A stretch of DNA of 64,000 bases from Verrucomicrobiales bacterium (GTDB lineage: Bacteria > Verrucomicrobiota > Verrucomicrobiia > Limisphaerales > UBA11320): the NCBI GenBank assembly GCA_016793885.1, contig JAEUHE010000009.1, positions 1 to 64,000 on the forward strand. Direction: 5' to 3'. Positions within the stretch are counted from its first letter, which is position 1. The number at the start of each line of letters is the position of its first letter. The notes under the pieces were generated by a model. It saw nothing but the letters and a program-made list of their open reading frames with translations, was not told the DNA's origin and made no database searches. Shown here in pieces: positions 56,501 to 64,000 of the stretch. Position numbers and translations under genes: made by a program.

Positions 56501-59500
56501 ACGACGCGGAGCACACCCTCCTCAACGTGAATGAAGATCGATCGGGACCGTTCGCTGCCGGAGATCCCACCCAGGGGAGCGGATTTGAGAAGAGCAGCCC
56601 GCAGTACCTGTATACCCGACTGTGGGCCAACGCGGAGTTCCGCATGCTGTGCGCCGATCATATCCAACGACACTTCTTCAACGGAGGTGTCTTCACCGTA
56701 TCAAATGCCCAAGCGCGTCTGGACCGTCGAACTAACGAGATCTTCCGGGCGCTGGTGCCCGAATCAGCCAGGTGGGGCGACTCCAAGCGCGGAACTCCCA
56801 TCACCCGTGACGATTTTCTCTCGTCCTACAACAACGTCCGAAACGCCTATCTGCCCGCCCGCGGCGCCGTCGTGCTCAACCAACTGCGCAACGACGGATT
56901 GTTCCCCAACCTGAACGCCCCCGGATTCAGCCAACTGGGAGGCTTTGTGCCCTTTGGATATCCGCTCGTCCTGACGGTCAACAACGCCCAGGGCACGATC
57001 TACTACACGCTGGATGGCTCCGATCCTCGACTCCTCGGCGGCAACATCAACCCCAGCGCGACTGCCTACGCCGCACCCATCGTGCTCAATACCGCCAAAA
57101 CCGTTCGAGCCCGTGTCCGAAACGGAACGGTCTGGAGCGCGATCGTCGAAGCCACCTTCTATCCACTCCAAAATCTCGACGGCCTGGCTATCACCGAGAT
57201 GATGTACAATCCTCCTGACGCAGGTACCGTCCTGGGAGATGAGTTCGAATTCATCGAGCTTAAGAACACCACCGCCAACACCATCGACCTCAGTGGACTC
57301 TCCTTTACCGAAGGGATCAGCTTCATCTTCACCAACGGCACCACCCTCGGAGCCGGACAGTTTTTCGTGCTCGCACGGAACGCCGCCGAGTTCAAGAACC
57401 GCTATCCTGCGGCTCCCGTTCACGGGGTCTTCACCGGCCGACTCGACAACGGAGGCGAAGTCATCCGCCTCAAACACACGCTGGGCGGCACCGTGTTCAC
57501 GGTGACCTATGACGACGATCTGCCCTGGCCCTTGGCGGCCGACGGTTATGGGTTCAGCCTCGTCACTCGCGAGACGAACCCCAGCTCCAATTCAGAAAAT
57601 GGGGCCAAGTGGCGAGCCAGCGCAAACCCGCTGGGTAGCCCGGGCGCCGACGATCCCGCTCTTCAGATTCCAGGAATCCTGGTAAACGAGGCATTGACCC
57701 ACACCGACCTCCCCGCGGTCGATCAGATCGAGCTCTACAACCCGACGGATGCCGCGGTCAATTTGGGCGGCTGGTTTCTCTCCGACGATGCCTCATTACC
57801 CAAAAAGTATCGCATTCCCAACGGGCGACAGATTGCCGCCCGAGGCTATGCCGTGTTCTCCGAGGCGGACTTCAACCTGGATCCAGGATCTTCCAACAGC
57901 TTTCGACTCAGTTCCACCGGCGACCAGATCTACCTCCTCTCCGGGGACGCTAACACCAATCTCACCGGTTACAGCCACGGGTTCACATTCGGTGCCTCGG
58001 CGAATGGGGTCAGCTTCGGCCGCTATGTGAATAGTCAGGGGGAGGAACACTTTCCATCCCAGGCTTCTAAGACCTTCGGCGCCACCAACAGCGGGCCGCT
58101 GGTCGGCCCCATCGTGATCAACGAGATCCAGTATCATCCCGATGTGAGCTATGACGAGTTTGTCGAACTGCACAACATCACCTCCACGAACGTGCCGCTG
58201 TATGACCTCAACGCCACCACAAACACCTGGAAGCTGAGCGGCTTTAACTTCAAGTTCCCGCCAAACCTAAGCCTGCCCGCCGGTGGATACCTGATCCTCT
58301 CGCCCCTCGACCCGGCTACGTTCCGCGCCAAATACTCGATCCCTGCCGGGGTCCAAATCCTAGGGCCGGTGGCTGGAAATCTCCAGGACAGCGGCGAACG
58401 CCTGGAACTCTTGCGTCCCGATGCCCCCAACACCAACGAGGTCCCGTACATCGTGGTGGACGCCGTTCGCTACAACGACCGCGAACCCTGGCCCGTGGTG
58501 GCCGACGGCAGTGGCCCCTCACTCCAACGCCGTCAGCCCAGCAGCTACGGCGATGATCCTGTCAACTGGTTCACCTCCGGCATCACTCCCGGCCGACCGA
58601 ATCTCCCCAACGTGGCGCCCACCGTGGTCCTCACCAGCCCTGCTGCCGATTCCACGTTCCTACCTCCAGCCACGATCCTCATGGAGGCCACCGCCAGCGA
58701 TCCCGATGGCTCCATCCTCAAGGTGGAGTTCTACTCCGATGGTGTGAAGCTGGGCGAGGACACGAGTGCCCCCTTCTCCTACTCCTGGGTGAACGCCAGC
58801 TCCGGAACCCACAGCCTGACCGCAAAAGCCTTCGACAGCGGATTGTCGATAGCGGTCTCCGAGCCGGTGCAGATCAGCATCGTCTCCCCCACCACCACCA
58901 CGGTCATCGGCCGAGGATCCCAATGGCGATACCTCGACAACAATGTGCCGCCCGGGGCCGGCTGGACCAATGTCACCTTCAATGATGCCGCCTGGAAATC
59001 CGGGGCCGCCCAACTGGGCTATGGCGATGGAGACGAAACCACTGTTGTCGGATTCGGACCCGACGCGAACGCGAAATACATCACCACCTGGTTTCGCCGA
59101 TCATTCACCCTCACCAACATCACCCGCTATCTCACGCTGGACCTGGCGGTGCTGCGCGATGATGGAGCGGTGGTCTATCTGAACGGCCTGGAAGTCTTCC
59201 GCAGCAACATGCCCGAGGGTGCGATCACGCCATCGACGCTCGCGTCGTCGGCCGCGGCCGGAGGCGACGAGACCTCCAATTTCTACACCAAGGCGCTCGG
59301 CACCGCCCTGTTGCGGGAGGGGCCCAACGTGCTGGCGGTAGAAATCCACCAGTCCGGAGCCAATAGCAGCGATCTCAGCTTTGATCTGGAGCTGACCGGC
59401 ACGCTGGCACCGATCATCCCCACCATCCAGCTCACCAGCCCAGCCAACAGCACCGAGTTTTTTGCCCCGGCGACCGTGTCATTAGCCGCGGCCGCGGCCG

Positions 59501-61398
59501 ACCCCGAGAATGGGATCAACCGAGTTGAGTTCTTCAGCGGCTCCACACGCCTCGGCCAAGACAACACAGCCCCCTACACCTTTGACTGGTCCGGCGTGGC
59601 AGCGGGCAGCTACACCCTCCGGGCGATCGCGTTCAACACTCTCGGGCTCGCTCGGACGTCCGCTCCCGTTAACGTCACGGTAAAGGCGAATGTTGCTCCC
59701 ACGGTCACCCTATCTCAGCCTGCGAACGGATCCGTTTTCGTCTCTCCCGCCTCGCTGACCCTGGAGGCGGAAGCCGCCGATCCTGATGGCAGCGTCGCCC
59801 GAGTGGAATTCTTCGCCGACGATGTCAGCTTGGGCGCGGACAGCTCCTCCCCCTATTCCTTGGTCTGGCCCAGCCCAGCGCTCGGCTCGCACGTTCTTAA
59901 AGCGGTGGTGACCGACAATCAGAACGTCAGCATCTCCTCGCCCCCCGTGACGATCACCATCACGAATGTCATCACCTACCCGTTCACTCTCGTGGCCGCG
60001 GGCTCGCTGTGGCGCTACCACGATCGGGGAACCGACCTCGGGACAACCTGGAGCGACTCCAGCTACGATGACAGCAGCTGGCCTCTGGGACTGGCTCAGT
60101 TCGGCTACAGCCCGGACGAAAACGATGAGGCCACAGTGCTGGACTTCGGTTCCGACTCGAACAACAAACGAGTGACGTACTATTTCCGACGTGAGTTCCA
60201 AGTGCGCAACACCGCCGGCATCTCCGAGCTGCAGGTGCGCTATGTGCGGGATGATGGAATCATCGTCTATATCAACGGTAATCCTATCGTCAGGGATAAC
60301 TTCGCCGACGGGAACGTCTCCTACGAAACGCCGGCGCTCAACGTGATTTCGGGAGCAGATGAGTCGCGATACATCACCAACTCGGTTGACCTGGATCTCC
60401 TAGGCAGCGGCATCAATGTAATTGCTGTCGAAGTGCATCAGCAATCCGTCACGAGCAGCGACCTGAGCTTTGATCTGGAGCTGTTCGGCCGGGGGCCAAC
60501 CATGGCTCCAAGCATCCATGTAGAGCCGATTGGGGCGAGCCTCGCACCAGGCCAAGCGGTCCGTTTGCAGACCGCCGCCGGCGGAAGCACTCCGCTCGGA
60601 TTCCAATGGCGAAAGAATGGCGTCGATATCCCCGGAGCCAACGGGAGCAGCCTCAACCTTACCGATGCCACCCCCGCAACCGAAGGTGCTTATACCGTCA
60701 TCGTCTCGAATAACAGCGGTTCGGTAACCAGCCGCGTCGCGGCCATCACGATCGAAGGCGGCCCGGCAATCACTCGCCAGCCCACGAGCCAGACCGCGGC
60801 GTTCACCGGCACCGCCTCCTTCTCCGTCGAGGCGTCGGGTCCTCCCACGCTTACCTATCAGTGGTTCTTCAACGGCGAGCCAGTCTCAGGAGCGACCGCC
60901 ACCAGCCTCCAACTCTCGAACATCCAGACCGAACAGGCCGGCCAGTACTGGGTGGTAGTGAGCAACCCGTTCGGCAATGCCACATCCGACCGAGCCACAT
61001 TGACCGTCAACGTTCCGGATTCCGACGGCGACCTGATGCCCGATTGGTGGGAAGACCTCCACCAATTGAACAAGCTCAGCGCCAGTGATGCTTCGCAGGA
61101 TCCCGACGACGATTCCCATAACAACCTGGATGAATACGTCGCGGGCACGGACCCACGCGACCCGAGCAGCGTGCTCTGGCTGGAGGTTTTCCCTGAAGGA
61201 GATCAGGTCTCCATGTATTTCTACGCCGTTCCCAACAAGGCCTATACCGTCCAATACACGGAGGACGTCTCCTCAGGAGTCTGGCTCAAATTCGCCGATG
61301 TTCCAGCCAGGACTTCCCTCGAAGCGGTGAAGTTCCGCGATCTCAACGTTGGCAAGGCCAGGTTCTATCGCGTGATCACGCCACCGGCGACCCCGTAA
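53599..61398 (+). CDS. Giant CotH kinase/lamin-tail surface protein
   Basis: Protein of 2599 residues; ATG at 53623 (residue 9) is an equally good start before the signal peptide (ends near IVAAE). Order of domains (approximate residues): lamin-tail LTD 43-150; PA14-like 249-364; galactose-binding-like 399-520; chitobiase C-terminal-like 568-631; CotH 680-1060 (IRIRGGFSRSTSNPKHALRF, WLRDQFSRDTQLAMGRPAER); second chitobiase-like 1125-1188; three LTD 1193-1280, 1358-1418, 1505-1578; Ig-like 1674-1761; galactose-binding-like 1768-1935; two Ig-like 1943-2125; galactose-binding-like 2131-2298; two Ig 2305-2471; Ca-type DSDGDLMPDWWED and DPDDDSHNNLDEY; FYRV tail. CotH is a secreted protein kinase in Bacillus spores. 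Likely cell-surface or secreted. Confidence 0.92.
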   Translation: MCYSSLDPMYPPIPPSVTRSLTALVFMLLLACSSGRIVAAETVVISEFMASNTSGAVDEDGETSDWIEILNAGSSNVSLSGWRLTDDPSNLSKWVFPATNLPPNGFLLVWASSKDRRLPGKPLHANFGLNANGEYLALIRPDDTRASEFNPFPKQYDNISYGVFQQIDASRFVETNSLIKAYVPSNNTLGLTWTARSFADSSWVQGINGVGYEQSVPGFAVKNFKANATVGNLATADSVISTPSLQANVYSENRSIINYFNSGGTGNYGNDSPFPGFDLVTDVEDFVVEVTGTLTVPSAGAWTFGVNSDDGFRLQIGSFTMSFPDPRGSADTLSTFNFPSAGDYALRLVFYERGGGSELEFFAAPGSFVAWNSTNFRLVGDPTGGLSVRSLPIGQTIGFKSLIKTDVQTSLYNRNSGAYLRLPFFVGSPSALGTLTMQAKYDDGFVAYLNGTLVASRNAPPSPAYNAVATTERADSEAIVSETIDLSPFLGNLTAGNNVLAVHALNRAINDDDFLFLAELSEVKSSLLTNNYFAASTPGAYNSSTIYNKVRDTHFSHDRGFYETNFSLIITCDTPGATIRYTLDGTAPTAATGQLYSTPLAIDKTTTVRAAAFKAGFVSSDVDTHTYLYTRDIITQAPSGAAPAGWPSSWGGNVVDYGMDPDIVNNPPWRDTIQEDLKSLPSFSVVMKLGDLFDPSTGIYANPGGDTIAWERSCSLELIQPDGSAGFQENCGIRIRGGFSRSTSNPKHALRFFFRQEYGAPKLNFPVFGKDGANEYDKFDLRTTQNYSWAFQGDPGSIWLRDQFSRDTQLAMGRPAERGNWFHLYINGQYWGLFNSDERAEASFGETYFGGREEDYDTIKVGPDQGYNIYATDGTLDAWSRLWQAAVTGFANNADYFRIQGLNPDGTPNPAFENLLDVPNLIDYMLVIIYGGNLDAPISNFLGNTSPNNWFGIRDRTGAHGGFRFMSHDAEHTLLNVNEDRSGPFAAGDPTQGSGFEKSSPQYLYTRLWANAEFRMLCADHIQRHFFNGGVFTVSNAQARLDRRTNEIFRALVPESARWGDSKRGTPITRDDFLSSYNNVRNAYLPARGAVVLNQLRNDGLFPNLNAPGFSQLGGFVPFGYPLVLTVNNAQGTIYYTLDGSDPRLLGGNINPSATAYAAPIVLNTAKTVRARVRNGTVWSAIVEATFYPLQNLDGLAITEMMYNPPDAGTVLGDEFEFIELKNTTANTIDLSGLSFTEGISFIFTNGTTLGAGQFFVLARNAAEFKNRYPAAPVHGVFTGRLDNGGEVIRLKHTLGGTVFTVTYDDDLPWPLAADGYGFSLVTRETNPSSNSENGAKWRASANPLGSPGADDPALQIPGILVNEALTHTDLPAVDQIELYNPTDAAVNLGGWFLSDDASLPKKYRIPNGRQIAARGYAVFSEADFNLDPGSSNSFRLSSTGDQIYLLSGDANTNLTGYSHGFTFGASANGVSFGRYVNSQGEEHFPSQASKTFGATNSGPLVGPIVINEIQYHPDVSYDEFVELHNITSTNVPLYDLNATTNTWKLSGFNFKFPPNLSLPAGGYLILSPLDPATFRAKYSIPAGVQILGPVAGNLQDSGERLELLRPDAPNTNEVPYIVVDAVRYNDREPWPVVADGSGPSLQRRQPSSYGDDPVNWFTSGITPGRPNLPNVAPTVVLTSPAADSTFLPPATILMEATASDPDGSILKVEFYSDGVKLGEDTSAPFSYSWVNASSGTHSLTAKAFDSGLSIAVSEPVQISIVSPTTTTVIGRGSQWRYLDNNVPPGAGWTNVTFNDAAWKSGAAQLGYGDGDETTVVGFGPDANAKYITTWFRRSFTLTNITRYLTLDLAVLRDDGAVVYLNGLEVFRSNMPEGAITPSTLASSAAAGGDETSNFYTKALGTALLREGPNVLAVEIHQSGANSSDLSFDLELTGTLAPIIPTIQLTSPANSTEFFAPATVSLAAAAADPENGINRVEFFSGSTRLGQDNTAPYTFDWSGVAAGSYTLRAIAFNTLGLARTSAPVNVTVKANVAPTVTLSQPANGSVFVSPASLTLEAEAADPDGSVARVEFFADDVSLGADSSSPYSLVWPSPALGSHVLKAVVTDNQNVSISSPPVTITITNVITYPFTLVAAGSLWRYHDRGTDLGTTWSDSSYDDSSWPLGLAQFGYSPDENDEATVLDFGSDSNNKRVTYYFRREFQVRNTAGISELQVRYVRDDGIIVYINGNPIVRDNFADGNVSYETPALNVISGADESRYITNSVDLDLLGSGINVIAVEVHQQSVTSSDLSFDLELFGRGPTMAPSIHVEPIGASLAPGQAVRLQTAAGGSTPLGFQWRKNGVDIPGANGSSLNLTDATPATEGAYTVIVSNNSGSVTSRVAAITIEGGPAITRQPTSQTAAFTGTASFSVEASGPPTLTYQWFFNGEPVSGATATSLQLSNIQTEQAGQYWVVVSNPFGNATSDRATLTVNVPDSDGDLMPDWWEDLHQLNKLSASDASQDPDDDSHNNLDEYVAGTDPRDPSSVLWLEVFPEGDQVSMYFYAVPNKAYTVQYTEDVSSGVWLKFADVPARTSLEAVKFRDLNVGKARFYRVITPPATP

Positions 61399-61410
61399 GC
61401 GACGGGAGTG

Positions 61411-61603
61411 ATTCGAAGTGGGTGAGATTCAAGTCCGCGACGGACTCGGCGGCCTTATGCCGGGCTTTCAGCCCTGGATGGGAGTGCGGATGGTTACCTG
61501 GGGTTGTCACCCCAGGTTTTCGTCACCCCCATGTGCAGAGTGCCGAAAGCCCGCGCCATTGCGGGGAGTTACCCACGAAATTCGACCCGAATCCGTGAGA
61601 TCC
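61411..61603. repeat. Palindromic element, family C, copy 2 (short form)
   Basis: Shares with the 12.45-12.82 kb copy: AAGTGGGTGAGATTC near 61416, GGCCTTATGCCGGGCTTTCA, TTACCTGGGGTTGTCACCCC, and on the right GAAAGCCCGCGCCATTGCGG with AGTTACC. The middle of the longer copy is missing, so only one of the two head-to-head CCTGGGG palindromes remains. It fills the gap (61399-61674) after the CotH gene; the remaining 70 bases show nothing else. Confidence 0.78.
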
Positions 61604-61674
61604 TCGAAATCCGTGGTTCAGCAACCGCCCAATCGAAATTGACACGTCCAACGCCCTGAACGCATGTTTCGCGG

Positions 61675-62817
61675 ATGAGCCGTTCGCCAATCATTCAGAC
61701 GCTCGCCGAATTGGTCCGGATCAAGAGTGTCAATCCCGCGTATGATGCCGGATGCTCCGAGGCGGGGATGGTGGCTTACATTCGGGAGTTCTTCACCGCG
61801 CGAGGGGTGGAGACCTGGGAGCAACCCGTGTTTCCCGGACGAAACAATCTGATCGCTCGCTTGCCCGGAAAAGACCCCGCCAAACGCGTGGTCTTGGAGG
61901 CTCATACGGATACCGTGTCGATCCAAGGAATGACCATCCCCCCCTTCGACCCCGTCATCCAGGAGGGACGTCTGTACGGCCGAGGCAGCTGCGACACCAA
62001 GGCAGGCTTGGCCGGAATGATGCATGCCGTCGCTTCCCTCAAAGCCGAAGGCATCACCCCTCCGTGCGAGGTGTGGCTGGCAGCTGTCGTGGACGAGGAA
62101 TTTTCGTATCGTGGAGTTGTGAAGCTCTGTGAAGGACTCACTGGCCAAGCGGCGATCGTGGCTGAACCAACCGAACTGCGTCTGGTGGCAGCCAGCAAGG
62201 GCGTGGTTCGATGGCGAATTCGGGTGACCGGCCGTGCCGCCCACAGCTCGAAGCCTCACCTCGGCATCAACGCCATCAGTCATATGGCGCGGCTGGTCCT
62301 GGCGTTGGAGGACGATCACGAACGCCTGAAAGTTCAGGAACATCCCCTGGTAGGCTCCGCGACCTGCAACGTCGGCGTCATCCACGGGGGCGTCCAGGTC
62401 AACTTTGTTCCCGACGAGTGCGTGATCGAGATCGACCGCCGCCTACTGCCCGGGGAACTCGTGGAAGACGTCTTGAGGCACTATCAATGGTTACTGGATG
62501 GGTTGGCGGCACGACATCCCGGGTTTGCGGCGAAAATGGAACCCCCTATGCTCACGGATGAAGCTCTGAGCACCCCCTTGGACGCATCCGCCGTTCAACT
62601 CGGGGCAGCGATTCTCCGCGAGCTCGGTTTGGATTCGAAACCGTGCGGTGCGCCGTTTGGAAGCGATGCTAGCAAACTCTCTCGTCAGGGGCTTCCCAGC
62701 CTGGTCTTTGGGCCAGGGAGTATTGATCGCGCGCACGCCGCCGATGAATACGTCGAAATCGACCAAGTGCTGCAGGCTTACGAGTTCTATCGAGAGTTCA
62801 TCCGCCGGTTTAGTTAG
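61675..62817 (+). CDS. M20 family metallopeptidase (ArgE/DapE type)
   Basis: Protein of 380 residues. Zinc site residues: His in LEAHTDTV (~80), Asp in GRGSCDTKAG (~112), the catalytic base in VDEEFS (~142), Glu in AEPTELRL (~165) and His in DRAHAADEYVE (~352). The central dimer domain starts SKGVVRWRIRVTGRAAHSSK. Cuts an amide in an acylated amino acid or peptide; ArgE (acetylornithine) and DapE roles cannot be told apart here. It stands alone, with an ordinary start at ATG 61675. Confidence 0.92.
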   Translation: MSRSPIIQTLAELVRIKSVNPAYDAGCSEAGMVAYIREFFTARGVETWEQPVFPGRNNLIARLPGKDPAKRVVLEAHTDTVSIQGMTIPPFDPVIQEGRLYGRGSCDTKAGLAGMMHAVASLKAEGITPPCEVWLAAVVDEEFSYRGVVKLCEGLTGQAAIVAEPTELRLVAASKGVVRWRIRVTGRAAHSSKPHLGINAISHMARLVLALEDDHERLKVQEHPLVGSATCNVGVIHGGVQVNFVPDECVIEIDRRLLPGELVEDVLRHYQWLLDGLAARHPGFAAKMEPPMLTDEALSTPLDASAVQLGAAILRELGLDSKPCGAPFGSDASKLSRQGLPSLVFGPGSIDRAHAADEYVEIDQVLQAYEFYREFIRRFS

Positions 62818-63020
62818 TCCTAAAAAGGAGAATGGCCCGGTCTGGATTGTCTTCCTCGGTGACCACTGAGGCCTCTGTGTGAGACCTTTCCCCGCTCTTC
62901 ACGCCCGCTCCACCTGAACTGTCGAACCACGCGAGATGCACACGCCTCACGGCATGCCCGTAGGCGTTTCCCCCCTTGGCCTGCCGATGCGCGGCAGCCT
63001 ACGAGGGCAAGGCCAAGCGA

Positions 63021-63293
63021 TCAGAACGGACGAGGACGGCGGGGAGCCTTGGCCGATTTCCTGCCGAAAGGACGTCCCTGCCTCCGTTGTCCCGGGCGAC
63101 GCTTGCCACCCGCGGGGGCGGCCACATCGCCTCCCGGCGAGGCTTCGAGCTTGTGCTTAACGCTGTTGGGCCCATGCGCGGCCGCCATATGAATCTGGAG
63201 GCCAAAGGGCAGTTTGCTATTACAGATCGGACAGTTCACAATATTAGGTTCTTGAAAAACGGAAGTACCAGGAGAAGTTTCTAAGGGCAACAT
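63021..63293 (-). CDS. Small C2H2-type zinc-finger protein with basic tail
   Basis: Protein of 90 residues. A single finger CPICNSKLPFGLQIHMAAAH (residues about 21-40) has the C-X2-C-X10-H-X4-H spacing of C2H2 fingers. The C-terminal half (50-90) is rich in Arg, Lys, Gly and Pro (GGKRRPGQRRQGRPFGRKSA). A good ribosome site (AGAGG, 4 bases before the ATG at 63293) supports a real gene. Nucleic-acid binding is likely by analogy with Ros/MucR-like bacterial fingers, but the basic tail rather than a Ros fold is seen. The gap 62818-63020 on the plus strand holds no gene. Confidence 0.75.
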   Translation of the reverse strand: MLPLETSPGTSVFQEPNIVNCPICNSKLPFGLQIHMAAAHGPNSVKHKLEASPGGDVAAPAGGKRRPGQRRQGRPFGRKSAKAPRRPRPF

Positions 63294-63466
63294 GGCACCT
63301 CTTTCAGCGACTCACAAGCACCGATTTGAGTTGTTATTAGTCTCCGGTTCTCACCCACTGAGTCCGGCAGGACAAACAAGGGCACCTTTGGGAAGCCTAT
63401 CAGCCGCGATTCTGGGAACAACCGATGGACTGGAGTCCTTGTCTAAGCCGGAGCCCTCAGCCCGCG

Positions 63467-64000
63467 ATGAAAAAGCGTCAAATAACCTGGGTGATGGTCG
63501 GAACCACGGGATTGCTCGTCCTGGTAGTGGTGCCCGGGCTCGTTTTCCTCATCTGGCGGTCAGGGATTTCCCAGGATATCGGGGATTTAGAACGGAAGGC
63601 ACGCCAGGCCGGAGAACCGATCACAGTTAAGGAACTGGCGACCTGGCATAAGGCACCTCCGGATGACGAAAACATCCTGATCCCGTTGATAGCCCTGTGG
63701 GAAAAGGAGGATGAGCGCTATTGGAAGGCGGTTCGAGAGCGAGCGGAGACCCTGCCCGATCGCGAGCCTCTGGATGTGCCAAGTGCCCTGCCCCTCCTCG
63801 GCACTGAGGGCGGTCGAGTTTCGAGCCAGCTGCCCTGGACAAGCAACCAAGTCGCCCTCGTCCGCGAATTCGAAGACACCCATCGCGACCGAGCTCTCAG
63901 AGTCCGCCAAGCGCTGACGCTGCCAAAGGCGCACTTCCCCTCCAGCACCACGGTGAAACTCAGCGATCAACTCCCGCACCTACCCTTTCTGAAACAGGAG
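63467..64000 (+). CDS. Membrane-anchored protein, cut by right edge
   Basis: Open frame of 178 codons from ATG 63467 to the end of the window. N-terminal membrane helix (about 7-32, TWVMVGTTGLLVLVVVPGLV) with KKRQ before it, so the rest faces the periplasm. Then a charged helical region with DIGDLERKARQAGEPITVKE, a pattern seen in uncharacterised Planctomycetes/Verrucomicrobia proteins. Not recognised; too incomplete for more. Confidence 0.7.
   Translation, partial: MKKRQITWVMVGTTGLLVLVVVPGLVFLIWRSGISQDIGDLERKARQAGEPITVKELATWHKAPPDDENILIPLIALWEKEDERYWKAVRERAETLPDREPLDVPSALPLLGTEGGRVSSQLPWTSNQVALVREFEDTHRDRALRVRQALTLPKAHFPSSTTVKLSDQLPHLPFLKQE

Overview
The window comes from a GC-rich Gram-negative bacterium of the Planctomycetes-Verrucomicrobia-Chlamydiae group, most likely a verrucomicrobium near the Pedosphaera/Limisphaerales lineage. 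This is an inference. It rests on a DUF1549/DUF1553 plus DUF1501 gene pair, giant secreted CotH/lamin-tail proteins ending in 'FYRL'-type C-termini, a Kdo transferase (hence LPS), a Reg_prop/Y_Y_Y sensor kinase and a Gld-like ABC operon. No rRNA is present. One tRNA (Val, CAC) was found.

Layout. 1-4.2 kb: secreted DUF1501 (cut by the left edge) and DUF1549/DUF1553 proteins. 4.5-7.8 kb: SMP-30-like lactonase, DUF3185 membrane peptide, AI-2E family transporter, separated by repeat-rich DNA. 7.9-11.3 kb: a minus-strand run of a small membrane protein, a radical SAM enzyme resembling tetraether-lipid synthases, and an Lgt paralogue, divergent from a LysR regulator. 11.4-14.3 kb: L-galactose-dehydrogenase-like reductase and UMF1-type transporter. 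14.4-18.8 kb: tandem repeats, then a propeller sensor kinase and its NarL-type regulator. 18.9-24 kb: MFS protein, hisF, infA, waaA, HNH endonuclease. 24.2-32.6 kb: ABC ATPase, permease, GldG-like, DUF4340 and AsmA-like genes in one direction. 33-36.6 kb: an unrecognised RG-rich protein, family 4 uracil-DNA glycosylase, cupin, tRNA-Val. 36.7-45.4 kb: a long co-directional run of VTC domain, DUF4956, HlyD-like, FIST, patatin-like and phosphatase-superfamily genes. 45.9-53.1 kb: secreted protein, DUF2071, a small sugar/cofactor cluster (DapA-like, Gfo/Idh/MocA, SDR, MobA-like) and 6-phosphogluconate dehydrogenase. 53.6-61.4 kb: one 2.6-kaa CotH/LTD/Ig surface protein. 61.7-64 kb: M20 peptidase, a small zinc-finger protein and a membrane-anchored protein cut by the right edge.

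The most notable content is (i) the radical SAM/Lgt-like pair, which could act on membrane lipids, (ii) the VTC-DUF4956-HlyD-FIST-patatin run, (iii) the RG-rich unknown protein, and (iv) at least three families of dispersed palindromic intergenic elements. Two of these families have run into the 3' ends of genes and now encode their C-terminal tails. All assignments are from reading the sequence; no database search was run.
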